Positions 51,282-59,170 of a DNA stretch of 64,000 bases are shown piece by piece. A program made the translations under genes and the position numbers. The notes beneath the pieces were generated by a model. It made no database searches. It saw only the letters and a program-made list of their open reading frames with translations, and was not told the DNA's origin. How positions within the stretch are numbered: position 1 is the first letter of the stretch; each line of letters begins with the position of its first letter. Source of the stretch: Lewinellaceae bacterium (GTDB taxonomy: Bacteria > Bacteroidota > Bacteroidia > Chitinophagales > Saprospiraceae); assembly GCA_020636435.1 (NCBI GenBank), contig JACJXX010000002.1, positions 4,340,001 through 4,404,000 on the forward strand, read 5' to 3'.

Positions 51282-51370
51282 TCGGACACGAGCGAAGCGA
51301 CTGACGAAGTAAATCGGAAAGCCTGTCCCGGCCTTCGTGCCGGGGTCGGACACGAGCGAAGCGACTGACG
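51282..51370. repeat. Two 25-bp direct repeats (TCGGACACGAGCGAAGCGAC...)
   Basis: 25-base copies at 51282-51306 and 51346-51370 are identical. A palindromic GCCTGCCTGCC / GGCAGGCAGG stem follows (51370-51416). The region 51229-51532 holds no gene. Confidence 0.75.
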
Positions 51371-51449
51371 CCTGCCTGCCCGCCAGGCAAGCCTTGGCGG
51401 CCTGGCAGGCAGGGAGTAAAACGGGCGTTTGCCGCTCATTCCGAGCCGA

Positions 51450-51500
51450 CTTCCGACCCCGACCTCCTTCGTCGGTACGGGGCTCCCTGCGGTCGCTTCC
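51450..51500 (-). repeat. 51-bp dispersed repeat, copy 2
   Basis: Minus-strand copy of the repeat at 4052-4102 (GGAAGCGACCGCAGGGAGCC and onwards), with a small number of differences. Confidence 0.7.
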
Positions 51501-51532
51501 GACTTCACCTTGGGTTCGTCCTAAGTCCAAAT

Positions 51533-52267
51533 TCACTTCAACACGCCCACCACATAATCCAATACCTCCTCCACCCACAGTTCATACATAGCCCCGGAAG
51601 GGTGCAAGCCATCGGATGCGACCAACCCAGGTTGGGCCAGCCCCTGCCGGGAAATGGGCGTAATATCAAAATAGGCGACACCGTAGCTATCGGTTATTTC
51701 GCGGTTAATAGTGTTATACTGATCGATCTGCATGCTGGTCAGTCCGGGGTTGGAGCTACCCTGCCCAAAAGGCGTAAAAGCATAATCCGGGATAGAAAGG
51801 ACGATCACCCGGGTAGTATCGCCGCCGGCAAAGGAGATGGCCTGCTCCAGCAGTTCCCTGAATTCGATGCGGTAAATCTCTATCGGGCGGTTTTGGTATT
51901 GGTTGTTCACCCCGATCAGCAGCGAAACGAGGCCGTAGGGCGGCGTCAGGGTGTCGGCGGCGGCGATCGCCTGCAACAGGTTGGTGGTTGTCCATCCGGT
52001 TCGGGCTACGATGTCCGGTTCTTCTATATAATATATGGTGTCGGAAAACTCCGCTCTCAGCTGCGCCGCCAATTGAACCGGCCAACGCCCTTCGTAACTT
52101 ACCGATTGGCCAATGGTGTAAGAGTCTCCCAGCGCCAGGTAACGCAAAGTATCCGGGATCGGTTGATCTACAACTACCCCGGGTTCCGGAGCAGGCATTT
52201 GCTCCTTGCGGCAGGAAGCGAAGGACAGGGCCAGGAGAAGGAAGGTTAGGAGGGTGTATCTGTTCAT
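51533..52267 (-). CDS. SGNH/GDSL hydrolase lipoprotein
   Basis: A 244-residue esterase/acyl hydrolase of the SGNH class, lipoprotein-anchored (LALSFASC, Cys19). Block I is LALGDSYTIGQ with the nucleophile Ser; block III is SLLIGVNNQYQ with the conserved Asn; block V is ASDGLHPSGAMYELWVEEV with the Asp-x-x-His dyad. Such enzymes deacetylate sugars or hydrolyse lipids at the cell surface. The start codon is 2 bases from a heptamer array in its leader. Earlier in-frame starts run through that array and are rejected. Confidence 0.92.
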   Translation of the reverse strand: MNRYTLLTFLLLALSFASCRKEQMPAPEPGVVVDQPIPDTLRYLALGDSYTIGQSVSYEGRWPVQLAAQLRAEFSDTIYYIEEPDIVARTGWTTTNLLQAIAAADTLTPPYGLVSLLIGVNNQYQNRPIEIYRIEFRELLEQAISFAGGDTTRVIVLSIPDYAFTPFGQGSSNPGLTSMQIDQYNTINREITDSYGVAYFDITPISRQGLAQPGLVASDGLHPSGAMYELWVEEVLDYVVGVLK

Positions 52268-52269
52268 TT

Positions 52270-52304
52270 TGTTGTCCGTTGTTTGTTGTCCGTTGTTTGT
52301 TGTC
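52270..52304. repeat. Heptamer array in SGNH leader (TGTTGTC/CGTTGTT)
   Basis: Five 7-base units: TGTTGTC, CGTTGTT, TGTTGTC, CGTTGTT, TGTTGTC, adjacent to the ATG at 52267 on the minus strand. Confidence 0.85.
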
Positions 52305-52353
52305 GGCGGCTGCAAAAACATCAAAAATTTTACCATGAAGCGTCCGTACGGGC

Positions 52354-52399
52354 GCAAATCCCAAATCAAAAATCAAAAATCCCAAATCAAAAATCAAAA
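52354..52399. repeat. Heptamer array (AAATCAA/AAATCCC)
   Basis: Minus-strand equivalent of GATTTTT/GATTTGG units. It is interrupted on the right by the 93-bp inverted-repeat segment and continues at 52493 as AAATCAAAAACC, which includes the LigT stop codon. Confidence 0.75.
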
Positions 52400-52492
52400 G
52401 AGTGCGTGACAAAAAAGCGGGGTTGCGGCAGGGCAACGAAGTCGAAAGTCGTCAGACGACTGCCTTAAAACCCGCGAATATGTCACGCACTC
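52400..52492. mobile_element. 93-bp inverted-repeat segment inserted in a heptamer array
   Basis: GAGTGCGTGACA at the left and TGTCACGCACTC at the right are perfect 12-bp inverted repeats. The inner GCGGGGTT / AACCCGC also pair. Flanks on both sides are AAATCAAAA, as if it entered the array. No coding content. Confidence 0.6.
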
Positions 52493-52495
52493 AAA

Positions 52496-53053
52496 TCAAA
52501 AACCTCCCTCCTCTCCCCCAAACGCAAACCGATGCAACACTTCCCATCTCTTCCCGTTGTGTTGCAACAACGCCAGTGCGTCGGCCAGAAACTCCCGTTC
52601 GTAATTCAAGCGGGAGAAGTAGGCCCAGGCTTCCGGAAAAACCCGGCGGTGCAGGTCCTTGAACGCGACCGTAACGTGGGGGCTGAAATCGCGATGGGTT
52701 TTATTTTCCAAACCCAGCTTCGCCTGCAGATAAGCTGTTAAACGGCTTTGCAGCTCCTGAAGTTCAAATTTTCTTTCTACATCCACGAAAATAACCCGGG
52801 GAGCAAAGCAATTGAAGTTGTTCAGGCCCAGCCGGAAGGATTTTTCTTCGGTTGCGAAAAGCTCCAGGGCATCGCAGAGCGCTCCCACCCCGCTCTCCGG
52901 CCATCGAAACGGCGGGGCCAGGGTGATGTGAGGCGGAGAACGCAAAGCCCGGGAACTGCGAAAATGCTCCGCTGCGTATTCCTTAAACTGCGTTACCTCC
53001 TTTTGTATGGCCTCATTGGGCAGGAGAGCGACGAAAAAGAGAGGGGAAGTCAT
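52496..53053 (-). CDS. 2H phosphoesterase / 2'-5' RNA ligase family protein (LigT-like)
   Basis: A 185-residue cytosolic protein with both HxT motifs of the 2H superfamily: PHITLAPPF (about residue 40) and SPHVTVAFKDL (about residue 125), the catalytic pair that opens or closes 2',5'- or 2',3'-cyclic phosphodiester bonds. Bacterial members may repair tRNA or process cyclic phosphates; the physiological substrate is unknown. The start codon itself is adjacent to the ATGGTTGG octamer array, and the stop (TTTTTGA) lies in a GATTTTT-type heptamer. Confidence 0.9.
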   Translation of the reverse strand: MTSPLFFVALLPNEAIQKEVTQFKEYAAEHFRSSRALRSPPHITLAPPFRWPESGVGALCDALELFATEEKSFRLGLNNFNCFAPRVIFVDVERKFELQELQSRLTAYLQAKLGLENKTHRDFSPHVTVAFKDLHRRVFPEAWAYFSRLNYEREFLADALALLQHNGKRWEVLHRFAFGGEEGGF

Positions 53054-53163
53054 GGTTGGATGGTTATATGGTTACATGGTTGGATGGTTACATGGTTGGA
53101 TGGTTACATGGTTGGATGGTTGGATGGTTGGATGGTTACATGGTTGGATGGTTATATGGTTAT
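53052..53163. repeat. Octamer array (ATGGTTGG/ATGGTTAC x14) starting at the LigT start codon
   Basis: Fourteen 8-base units without interruption. The first bases overlap the reverse complement of the LigT ATG (53051-53053). The rest of the gap before Lon holds no gene. Confidence 0.9.
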
Positions 53164-53268
53164 GCCATTCCGGCACATAGTTCCTTTTTGACACAGACAT
53201 ACTGTCACTTCTGAAACATTGGCGCTCTGCTTGCGCGTTATTATTCTACTACACAGAAAACCAAGATA

Positions 53269-55695
53269 ATGATAGAAAATAAATTGAAAGCAGAAAACCA
53301 GGAAAATGAGAATGGCGCTGAAGCGATCGAGGCCGTGCCGGAAGAAAAGTCCCTTCAGGCTATGGACAACGTCCTCCCTCAAAACCTGACGATACTGCCT
53401 TTGGCCCAGCGCCCCATCTTTCCAGGCATTGCTTTGCCCATGACCTTTTCCGGCAAAGAACAAGTGGAAGCGTTGAAGCAGGCCATCGATGAAGACGAGG
53501 GGTATATCGGCCTGGTATTTGCCCAGGAGTTCGACCAGGAAGATTACACCGAATCCAACCTTTACGATGTAGGCACGGTATTCCAGGTCATCCGAACCAA
53601 CCTGATCGCGCCCAATACTGTGCAGGTGCTGGGGCGGGGCATTACCCGTTTTGAAAAGAAACGCGCCTTGCTGGTCAAACCGAAGCTGCGGTGGGAAGTA
53701 CAATATTATAATGAGCCTAAAGAAAAGCCCGACCCTGCCCTCAAGGCCTACATGATGGCCATCAGCTCTGAGATCAAAGAATTGCTCAAACTCAACCCCC
53801 TCTTTCAGGAGCAGGTCAATATGGTGGTCTCTCAACTTAACTACGAAGCCCCCGGCCTGACGATGGACGTGATCAGCAACCTCTTGTCTTCCGACAGCGA
53901 GCAGCTACAGGAATTGCTGGAGGCCTTCGGCCTGGAAAGCCGCGCCAAATTGTTGCTGCTCATGATCAAGGAAGAACTGGAGATTGCCAAAATACAGCAG
54001 CGCATCAGCCGGCAGATCGACGAAAAAGTCAATAAACAGCAGAAAGAATTTTTCCTGCGCGAGCAACTGAAGGCGATCAAGAAGGAACTCGGCATGGAAA
54101 AGGAAGAGGGCCAGACCGAGATCGAAAAGATCGAACGCAAACTGGCGGAGAAGGAACTGCCGGAAGAAGCCCTCAAGACGGTGCAGCAGGAACTCGACAA
54201 ACTGCGCACCCTCAATATCCAGTCTCCGGAGTTTAACGTCACCCGAACCTATCTCGAAACAATCGCCGATCTCCCCTGGGGCACTTATTCAGCCGATAAC
54301 AACGACATCAAAAAGGCCAGGGCCATTCTCGACAACGACCACTACGGACTGGAAGAAGTCAAGGAACGGATTCTCGAATTCCTCAGCACCATCATCAAGA
54401 GAGGAACGGTCAGTGGCTCCATTGTATGCCTGGTGGGCCCTCCGGGAGTGGGCAAAACCTCTGTGGGGCGGTCGGTAGCCAATGCTCTGGGGCGGGAGTT
54501 TTTCCGTTTCTCCCTGGGCGGCATGCGCGACGAAGCGGAGATCAAGGGCCACCGCCGAACCTACATCGGAGCCATGCCGGGCAAACTCATTCAGGCCCTG
54601 AAGCGGCTCGGCGCCTCCAACCCGGTTATCATGCTGGACGAAATCGACAAGATCGGCGCCAGCTTTCGCGGAGACCCCGCTTCCGCCCTGCTGGAAGTGC
54701 TGGACCCCGAGCAAAATTCCAGTTTCCTGGACCACTACCTGGATATCCCCTACGATTTGTCCAACGTGCTGTTCATTACCACTGCCAACCAACTGGACAC
54801 CATTCCCGGGCCACTGCTCGACCGCATGGAGGTGATCCGCCTGGCCGGTTACATCACCGACGAAAAAATCCAGATCGCCAAACAGTACCTGCTGCCCAAA
54901 CAGCTTCGGGAACATGGCTTTGAGCAGGACGAAATCCAGGTCAGCGACGAGGCATTGAAGGAGATCATCGAGAACTACGCCCGCGAAGCCGGCGTTCGCA
55001 ACCTGGAAAAACACATCCGCAAGATCATCCGAAAAGCCACTTTAAAGCTGGCGGAAAACGAGGAAGTGAAGTTTCAGGTCGGCAAAGAAGATATTGAGAG
55101 CCTGTTGGGCAAACCGATATTCAATACCGAGAAATTGTACAACAAGCCCCTGCCAGGGGTGGCTTTAGGCCTCGCCTATACTTCTCTGGGCGGCGCCACC
55201 CTGTACATCGAGGCCAACGGCATCCGCAGCAAGTCGCCCGGTTTCAAACAGACCGGGCAGCTGGGAGACGTCATGCGCGAGTCTTCGGAGATCGCCTACA
55301 GCTATATCCGCTCCCGGATAGCGGAAATGGAAGCGCACCGCGATTATTTCGACCATCATTCGATCCACCTGCACGTCCCGGCCGGCGCTACGCCCAAGGA
55401 CGGCCCGTCGGCAGGCGTCACCATGGCGCTGGCGCTCTACAGCCTGGCCACCGGCCAGCCGGTGCGGGACGATATCGCCATGACCGGAGAGTTGACCCTG
55501 ACCGGAAAGGTGCTGCCCATCGGCGGGGTGAAAGAAAAAACCATCGCCGCCCGGCGGGTGGGCATTCCCAACCTCATCCTCCCCGCCGACAACCAAAAAG
55601 ATTTCGAAGAGCTGCCCGGTTACCTCCGGGAAGGCATTTCACCCTACTATGCCGATTACTTCGACGATGTGCTGGCGGTAGCCTTTGCCGACTAA
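53269..55695 (+). CDS. lon: ATP-dependent protease Lon
   Basis: An 808-residue AAA+ serine protease that degrades misfolded and regulatory proteins. The N-terminal LAN domain (about 40-235; LTILPLAQRPIFPGIALPMT) is followed by a coiled linker (KEFFLREQLKAIKKELGMEK). The AAA+ module has Walker A GPPGVGKT (390-397) and Walker B VIMLDEIDKIG. The protease domain contains the Ser714-Lys757 dyad (KDGPSAGVT and GGVKEKTIAA). Length is usual for LonA. ATG follows an A/T-rich leader. Confidence 0.97.
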   Translation: MIENKLKAENQENENGAEAIEAVPEEKSLQAMDNVLPQNLTILPLAQRPIFPGIALPMTFSGKEQVEALKQAIDEDEGYIGLVFAQEFDQEDYTESNLYDVGTVFQVIRTNLIAPNTVQVLGRGITRFEKKRALLVKPKLRWEVQYYNEPKEKPDPALKAYMMAISSEIKELLKLNPLFQEQVNMVVSQLNYEAPGLTMDVISNLLSSDSEQLQELLEAFGLESRAKLLLLMIKEELEIAKIQQRISRQIDEKVNKQQKEFFLREQLKAIKKELGMEKEEGQTEIEKIERKLAEKELPEEALKTVQQELDKLRTLNIQSPEFNVTRTYLETIADLPWGTYSADNNDIKKARAILDNDHYGLEEVKERILEFLSTIIKRGTVSGSIVCLVGPPGVGKTSVGRSVANALGREFFRFSLGGMRDEAEIKGHRRTYIGAMPGKLIQALKRLGASNPVIMLDEIDKIGASFRGDPASALLEVLDPEQNSSFLDHYLDIPYDLSNVLFITTANQLDTIPGPLLDRMEVIRLAGYITDEKIQIAKQYLLPKQLREHGFEQDEIQVSDEALKEIIENYAREAGVRNLEKHIRKIIRKATLKLAENEEVKFQVGKEDIESLLGKPIFNTEKLYNKPLPGVALGLAYTSLGGATLYIEANGIRSKSPGFKQTGQLGDVMRESSEIAYSYIRSRIAEMEAHRDYFDHHSIHLHVPAGATPKDGPSAGVTMALALYSLATGQPVRDDIAMTGELTLTGKVLPIGGVKEKTIAARRVGIPNLILPADNQKDFEELPGYLREGISPYYADYFDDVLAVAFAD

Positions 55696-55743
55696 CCCTT
55701 GCATTAAAAAAAATAAATATTACAAAAAATTAACTTTATTTTT

Positions 55744-55774
55744 TTGTCATTCTTGACAAGTTACTCTATATTTG
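55744..55774 (+). promoter_or_regulatory. Vegetative-type promoter, with hairpin leader
   Basis: TTG (55744-55746) and TATATTTG (55767-55774), spacer 20. The transcript would begin at the left arm of a perfect 13-bp inverted repeat, GCAGAAACTGAAC (55777-55789) / GTTCAGTTTCTGC (55833-55845). It lies 556 bases upstream of the secreted-protein gene at 56331. Confidence 0.6.
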
Positions 55775-55776
55775 GT

Positions 55777-55845
55777 GCAGAAACTGAACAAACGCTACCG
55801 CTTGCTGAGTATTCTTCAAAGAAATTATAAAGGTTCAGTTTCTGC
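55777..55845 (+). other. Inverted-repeat leader hairpin or small RNA candidate
   Basis: 13-bp perfect stem and a 43-base loop, immediately at the expected transcription start. No gene in 55846-56330 could be supported; two short frames there have no recognisable protein features. Confidence 0.4.
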
Positions 55846-56330
55846 AATACCATTCCCCCCATCGTTTTACTCCCCCCGTTCTTCCAATTCTATCGCATTT
55901 GCCAGGGCGCACAGTACCTCAGGATCAATCATCCCCCCTTATGCATCGCAGAGCCTTGCATCTGTGTAAAAAATAATAATATAAGTTGCAAAAAAATGCA
56001 ACCAGAAACATAGAGTACCGTACAATGTAAAGTGTTCGTCTACCATGCGAACACGGCATGGTGCTGAATCAGCAACCAGTTTAACGTTTTGAGAGCTAAA
56101 AAACTGCTTGGCCACAAGCAATCCCGGAGGGGCTACCATACCGGGTTGGGGGTTGTATGCTTCTTTTTATAACCTATCCAACAATTTCGAAGCAACAGAT
56201 ACTTCTGCGGCAATTATTGCCGCGATGGGCTGGATTCATTTTGTCTCGCCTGTACCCTCTTCTGACGTGAAGAAAGGAAAAGTATCCCATTAACATATTA
56301 TAAAACTAACAAAATCAGATTGACTTAACC

Positions 56331-58463
56331 ATGAAGCATTTCAACATTATTCTAAGACTTACGATCCTTTCAACCTTCTGTTGCATAGGATTGCTGGCGC
56401 CACAGGAAGCCCAGGCCAGAAGCGGGGAAGAATGCCCGGACCCCGTAGTAATGCCGACCTGTTCCTGGCAAAGCGACATTAACCGCGCTTTTGCAAAATG
56501 GAAGAACAAATTCGATTACGATGACTGCGACATCAGCGAAGACCTCGACGACCTCAAGCCGCCCAAGAAATGCACCGGCGGCACTGTGACGGTCACCCTG
56601 GACGATTGCGACAGCCCTTCTGACAATTGCAGCTCTTCCTTCACTGTAGAAGTGCCGCCGCCACCGATGGCCGATTGCCCGGCAGATAAAGAGATTGGCC
56701 CTTGTGTGAATGAGGCGGAAGTAGCCCAGGCATTCGAGGACTGGCTCGACGAGTTCGAAGTGGTAGACCAGTGCGATGTCAATGACGACCTCGGCGGTTT
56801 CGTGGGATCGCCTACGCCGCCGCCATTCTGCGGCGGTTCTACCGAGGTGACGTTCATCGTCAAAAACAAAATAGAGTGCTATGAGCCGTTCAAATGCACC
56901 CGGACCTTCACCGTGCTGGAAACCCAGGACCCGGTGCTGATCTGCCCGATGGACCGCACCGAGCCGGCCTGCCTGAGCCAGGCAGAAGTTCAGTCCCGCT
57001 TCCAGGCCTGGCTGAACGAGTTCCAGGTTGACCTGAGCCAATCCTGCCCGGGCACCACCGGCCGTTTCCTGACCACCCCGCTTGCCCCCGGCAAGTGTGG
57101 CGGCATGGTAAGCGTTACTTACGTAGCTACAACGCCTAACCAATGCGGCACCAGCTCCTGTACCCGGACCTTTACCGTGCTGCCCGACAATATTGCTCCG
57201 ATGGGCACCTGCCCGGACGGGGAAACCGACCTGACCTGCCTCAGCGAAGTACCCGAGCCGAACGCCGGCGCCATTGCCGCCAACTATACGGACAACTGCG
57301 GCATTGTGAACGGTGTGCTCGCCAGCGTCCAACTGGATGAAGACAACTGCGACTTCACCGTAACCCACAATTACCAGATCTATGACGACTGCGGCAACTC
57401 CACGCCCTGCTCCATCACCTACTCTGGCGGCGACAACGAACCGCCTGCCGGCAACTGTCCGGTTGGCGGCGAGGTAGCCTCCCTCAACGACGTTCCGACA
57501 CCGAACCCCGACGCCATCGCCAGCAACTATACCGACAACTGCGGCACCGTATGGGCTCAGGTGTTGAGCACCAGCACGACTGGAACTGCCTGCACCGGCT
57601 TTACCGTAACGCAAACCTATTCCGTAGGCGACAATTGCGGCAAAGACAATAACGTTATTTGCGCCGTTAGTTATACCGTGGCGCCCAACGGCGAAACTCC
57701 GATCGGCGGCACCTGCCCGGCCCCGGTCACCGGCCTGCAGTGCTGGGACGATGTGCCCACTGCCGCCCAGGCTCAGGCAACCATAGAAAGCGCTTATCCT
57801 GGCGCTACCGCCGTATATATTGGCTCCACCAATATCAATAACTACTGCCAGTTTTCTTTTGCCTACGCTTTCTCGATCACCGATCCCTGCACGGGCAACC
57901 GCACGGTTTGCGTACTGAAATACGAAGGACAGGACCTGACGCCGCCCGCGCCCACCAACGGAGGCTGCCCGGCCGGCGTAACGGCTTCGACGGTGCCTGC
58001 GCCTGACCCTGCCGGCGTCGCCGCCGGTTATACCGACAACTGCTCTTCCGTACACGCCTACCGGGTAGCTACGACCCTCAACGGGTTTGATGTCACTTAC
58101 CATTACCGCGTCTACGACGATTGCGACAACAACGTTGTTTGTTCAGTAACCCATACCGGCGGCATCAGCCGCCCGGGCACCGGCCCGGCTACCGCAGGAT
58201 CGGCTGCTGAACTCCAACTGAAGGCGTATCCCAACCCGACCAGCGGCGAACTTTTCCTCGAATTCGGGGAACTGCCCGCAGAGGCGGCCACCATTACGCT
58301 GTCTAACCTCTATGGCCAGCAGGTATTTACCCGCACTCTGACGGTTGACGCTCCCACGCAGCAACTGAACCTGCAAAGCGAAGGCCTCAGCAACGGCACC
58401 TACCTGCTGACGGTGCGTACGAAAGAGGCGCACAGCACGCAAAGAATTGTTCTCAACCGATAA
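56331..58463 (+). CDS. T9SS-secreted protein with six-cysteine repeat modules
   Basis: A 710-residue cell-surface protein. Signal peptide about 1-30. Three long modules follow, each with the pattern CP-x6-8-C-x(n)-W-x3-F-x(n)-C-x(n)-C-x(n)-C-x(n)-C-TFTV (for example CPADKEIGPC, AFEDWLDEFEVVDQC, FCGGSTEVTFIVKNKIEC, KCTRTFTV). Four shorter modules with YTDNCG and HYRVYDDC-like cores follow. A type-A sorting domain ends the protein (about 630-710; LKAYPNPTSGELFLEFGEL and TYLLTVRTKEAHSTQRIVLN). The module resembles the 88-residue repeat of the next gene. Likely an adhesin or matrix protein. Confidence 0.88.
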   Translation: MKHFNIILRLTILSTFCCIGLLAPQEAQARSGEECPDPVVMPTCSWQSDINRAFAKWKNKFDYDDCDISEDLDDLKPPKKCTGGTVTVTLDDCDSPSDNCSSSFTVEVPPPPMADCPADKEIGPCVNEAEVAQAFEDWLDEFEVVDQCDVNDDLGGFVGSPTPPPFCGGSTEVTFIVKNKIECYEPFKCTRTFTVLETQDPVLICPMDRTEPACLSQAEVQSRFQAWLNEFQVDLSQSCPGTTGRFLTTPLAPGKCGGMVSVTYVATTPNQCGTSSCTRTFTVLPDNIAPMGTCPDGETDLTCLSEVPEPNAGAIAANYTDNCGIVNGVLASVQLDEDNCDFTVTHNYQIYDDCGNSTPCSITYSGGDNEPPAGNCPVGGEVASLNDVPTPNPDAIASNYTDNCGTVWAQVLSTSTTGTACTGFTVTQTYSVGDNCGKDNNVICAVSYTVAPNGETPIGGTCPAPVTGLQCWDDVPTAAQAQATIESAYPGATAVYIGSTNINNYCQFSFAYAFSITDPCTGNRTVCVLKYEGQDLTPPAPTNGGCPAGVTASTVPAPDPAGVAAGYTDNCSSVHAYRVATTLNGFDVTYHYRVYDDCDNNVVCSVTHTGGISRPGTGPATAGSAAELQLKAYPNPTSGELFLEFGELPAEAATITLSNLYGQQVFTRTLTVDAPTQQLNLQSEGLSNGTYLLTVRTKEAHSTQRIVLNR

Positions 58464-58511
58464 GGGGTTCCACAGGATTTCCCACTACAGTTAAATGACG
58501 ATTAACCGATA

Positions 58512-58543
58512 AAAGAGCTCCGGCGACTGCGCCGGGGCTCTTT
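58512..58543 (+). terminator. Rho-independent terminator of the T9SS-secreted protein gene
   Basis: AAAGAGCTCCGGC / GCCGGGGCTCTTT (one G-U pair) followed by TGTTTTT, 48 bases after the stop codon. Confidence 0.88.
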
Positions 58544-58633
58544 GTTTTTGGCGCGCTCCATAGGAGAACAAATACAAAAGTCATTACCCGGACTACTACG
58601 TATGCTTGGTTTTGTGCAAGGCACAAACCGCGA

Positions 58634-58686
58634 GGTCAGTACCTGCCTGCCAAACTGCGTTTCGCAGGCAGGCAGGTATGCTGACC
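58634..58686. repeat. Large hairpin (TACCTGCCTGCC / GGCAGGCAGGTA)
   Basis: A perfect 12-bp stem extended by GGTCAG / CTGACC around it. The same GCCTGCCTGCC word occurs in the hairpin at 51370-51416. The rest of the 58687-59170 gap is AT-rich with no supported gene. Confidence 0.6.
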
Positions 58687-59170
58687 CGGCGAATTTTGTA
58701 GAGGACAAAATCCTGGCGTGACTCCAGCCAGTGCGTCATCGCGAGCCGCGCTTCAGTATCATTACAGCCTGACATCCTCTTTTTTTATCAATTGTAAAGC
58801 AAAGAGTTTGTAGCCTTCACATTTTTTTTCTTTCTTTACAGAGATTTATATCTGCTCCCGTCTTTATTGAGTTGTTTCCAGAGCCAAAACCGGAGGGTCA
58901 AACTAAACATACTAACAACACTCTTTTTACAACAGCCTCCCCTTGAAAACGCAATCTTCCTGCTTTGCCGGAATGCCGGGTAATGTAAATGTCACCGGTA
59001 TGGCGAAAATGACGAAGCATGCGTTCACACTACTGGCTGTCCCTCCTTTTAAGGCATCATTTTGCTAAACAAGTCTGACGTTTAACAAATCAAGAGCTTT
59101 GTATGCATAGTTCATTTCCGGGCGTGTCCTTGGGATGGCTGTCGATTCTATATCCAAACAATTTCATGAA

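Noticed and set aside
56108..56293. 61-codon frame before the T9SS-secreted protein gene
   Set aside because: The start is weak and the composition gives no family pattern; it may be a relict but cannot be supported.
56370..58103. 577-codon minus-strand frame opposite the T9SS-secreted protein gene
   Set aside because: It mirrors the repetitive Cys/Gly/Thr-rich sense gene, which has a signal peptide and a sorting domain; the antisense translation is low-complexity.
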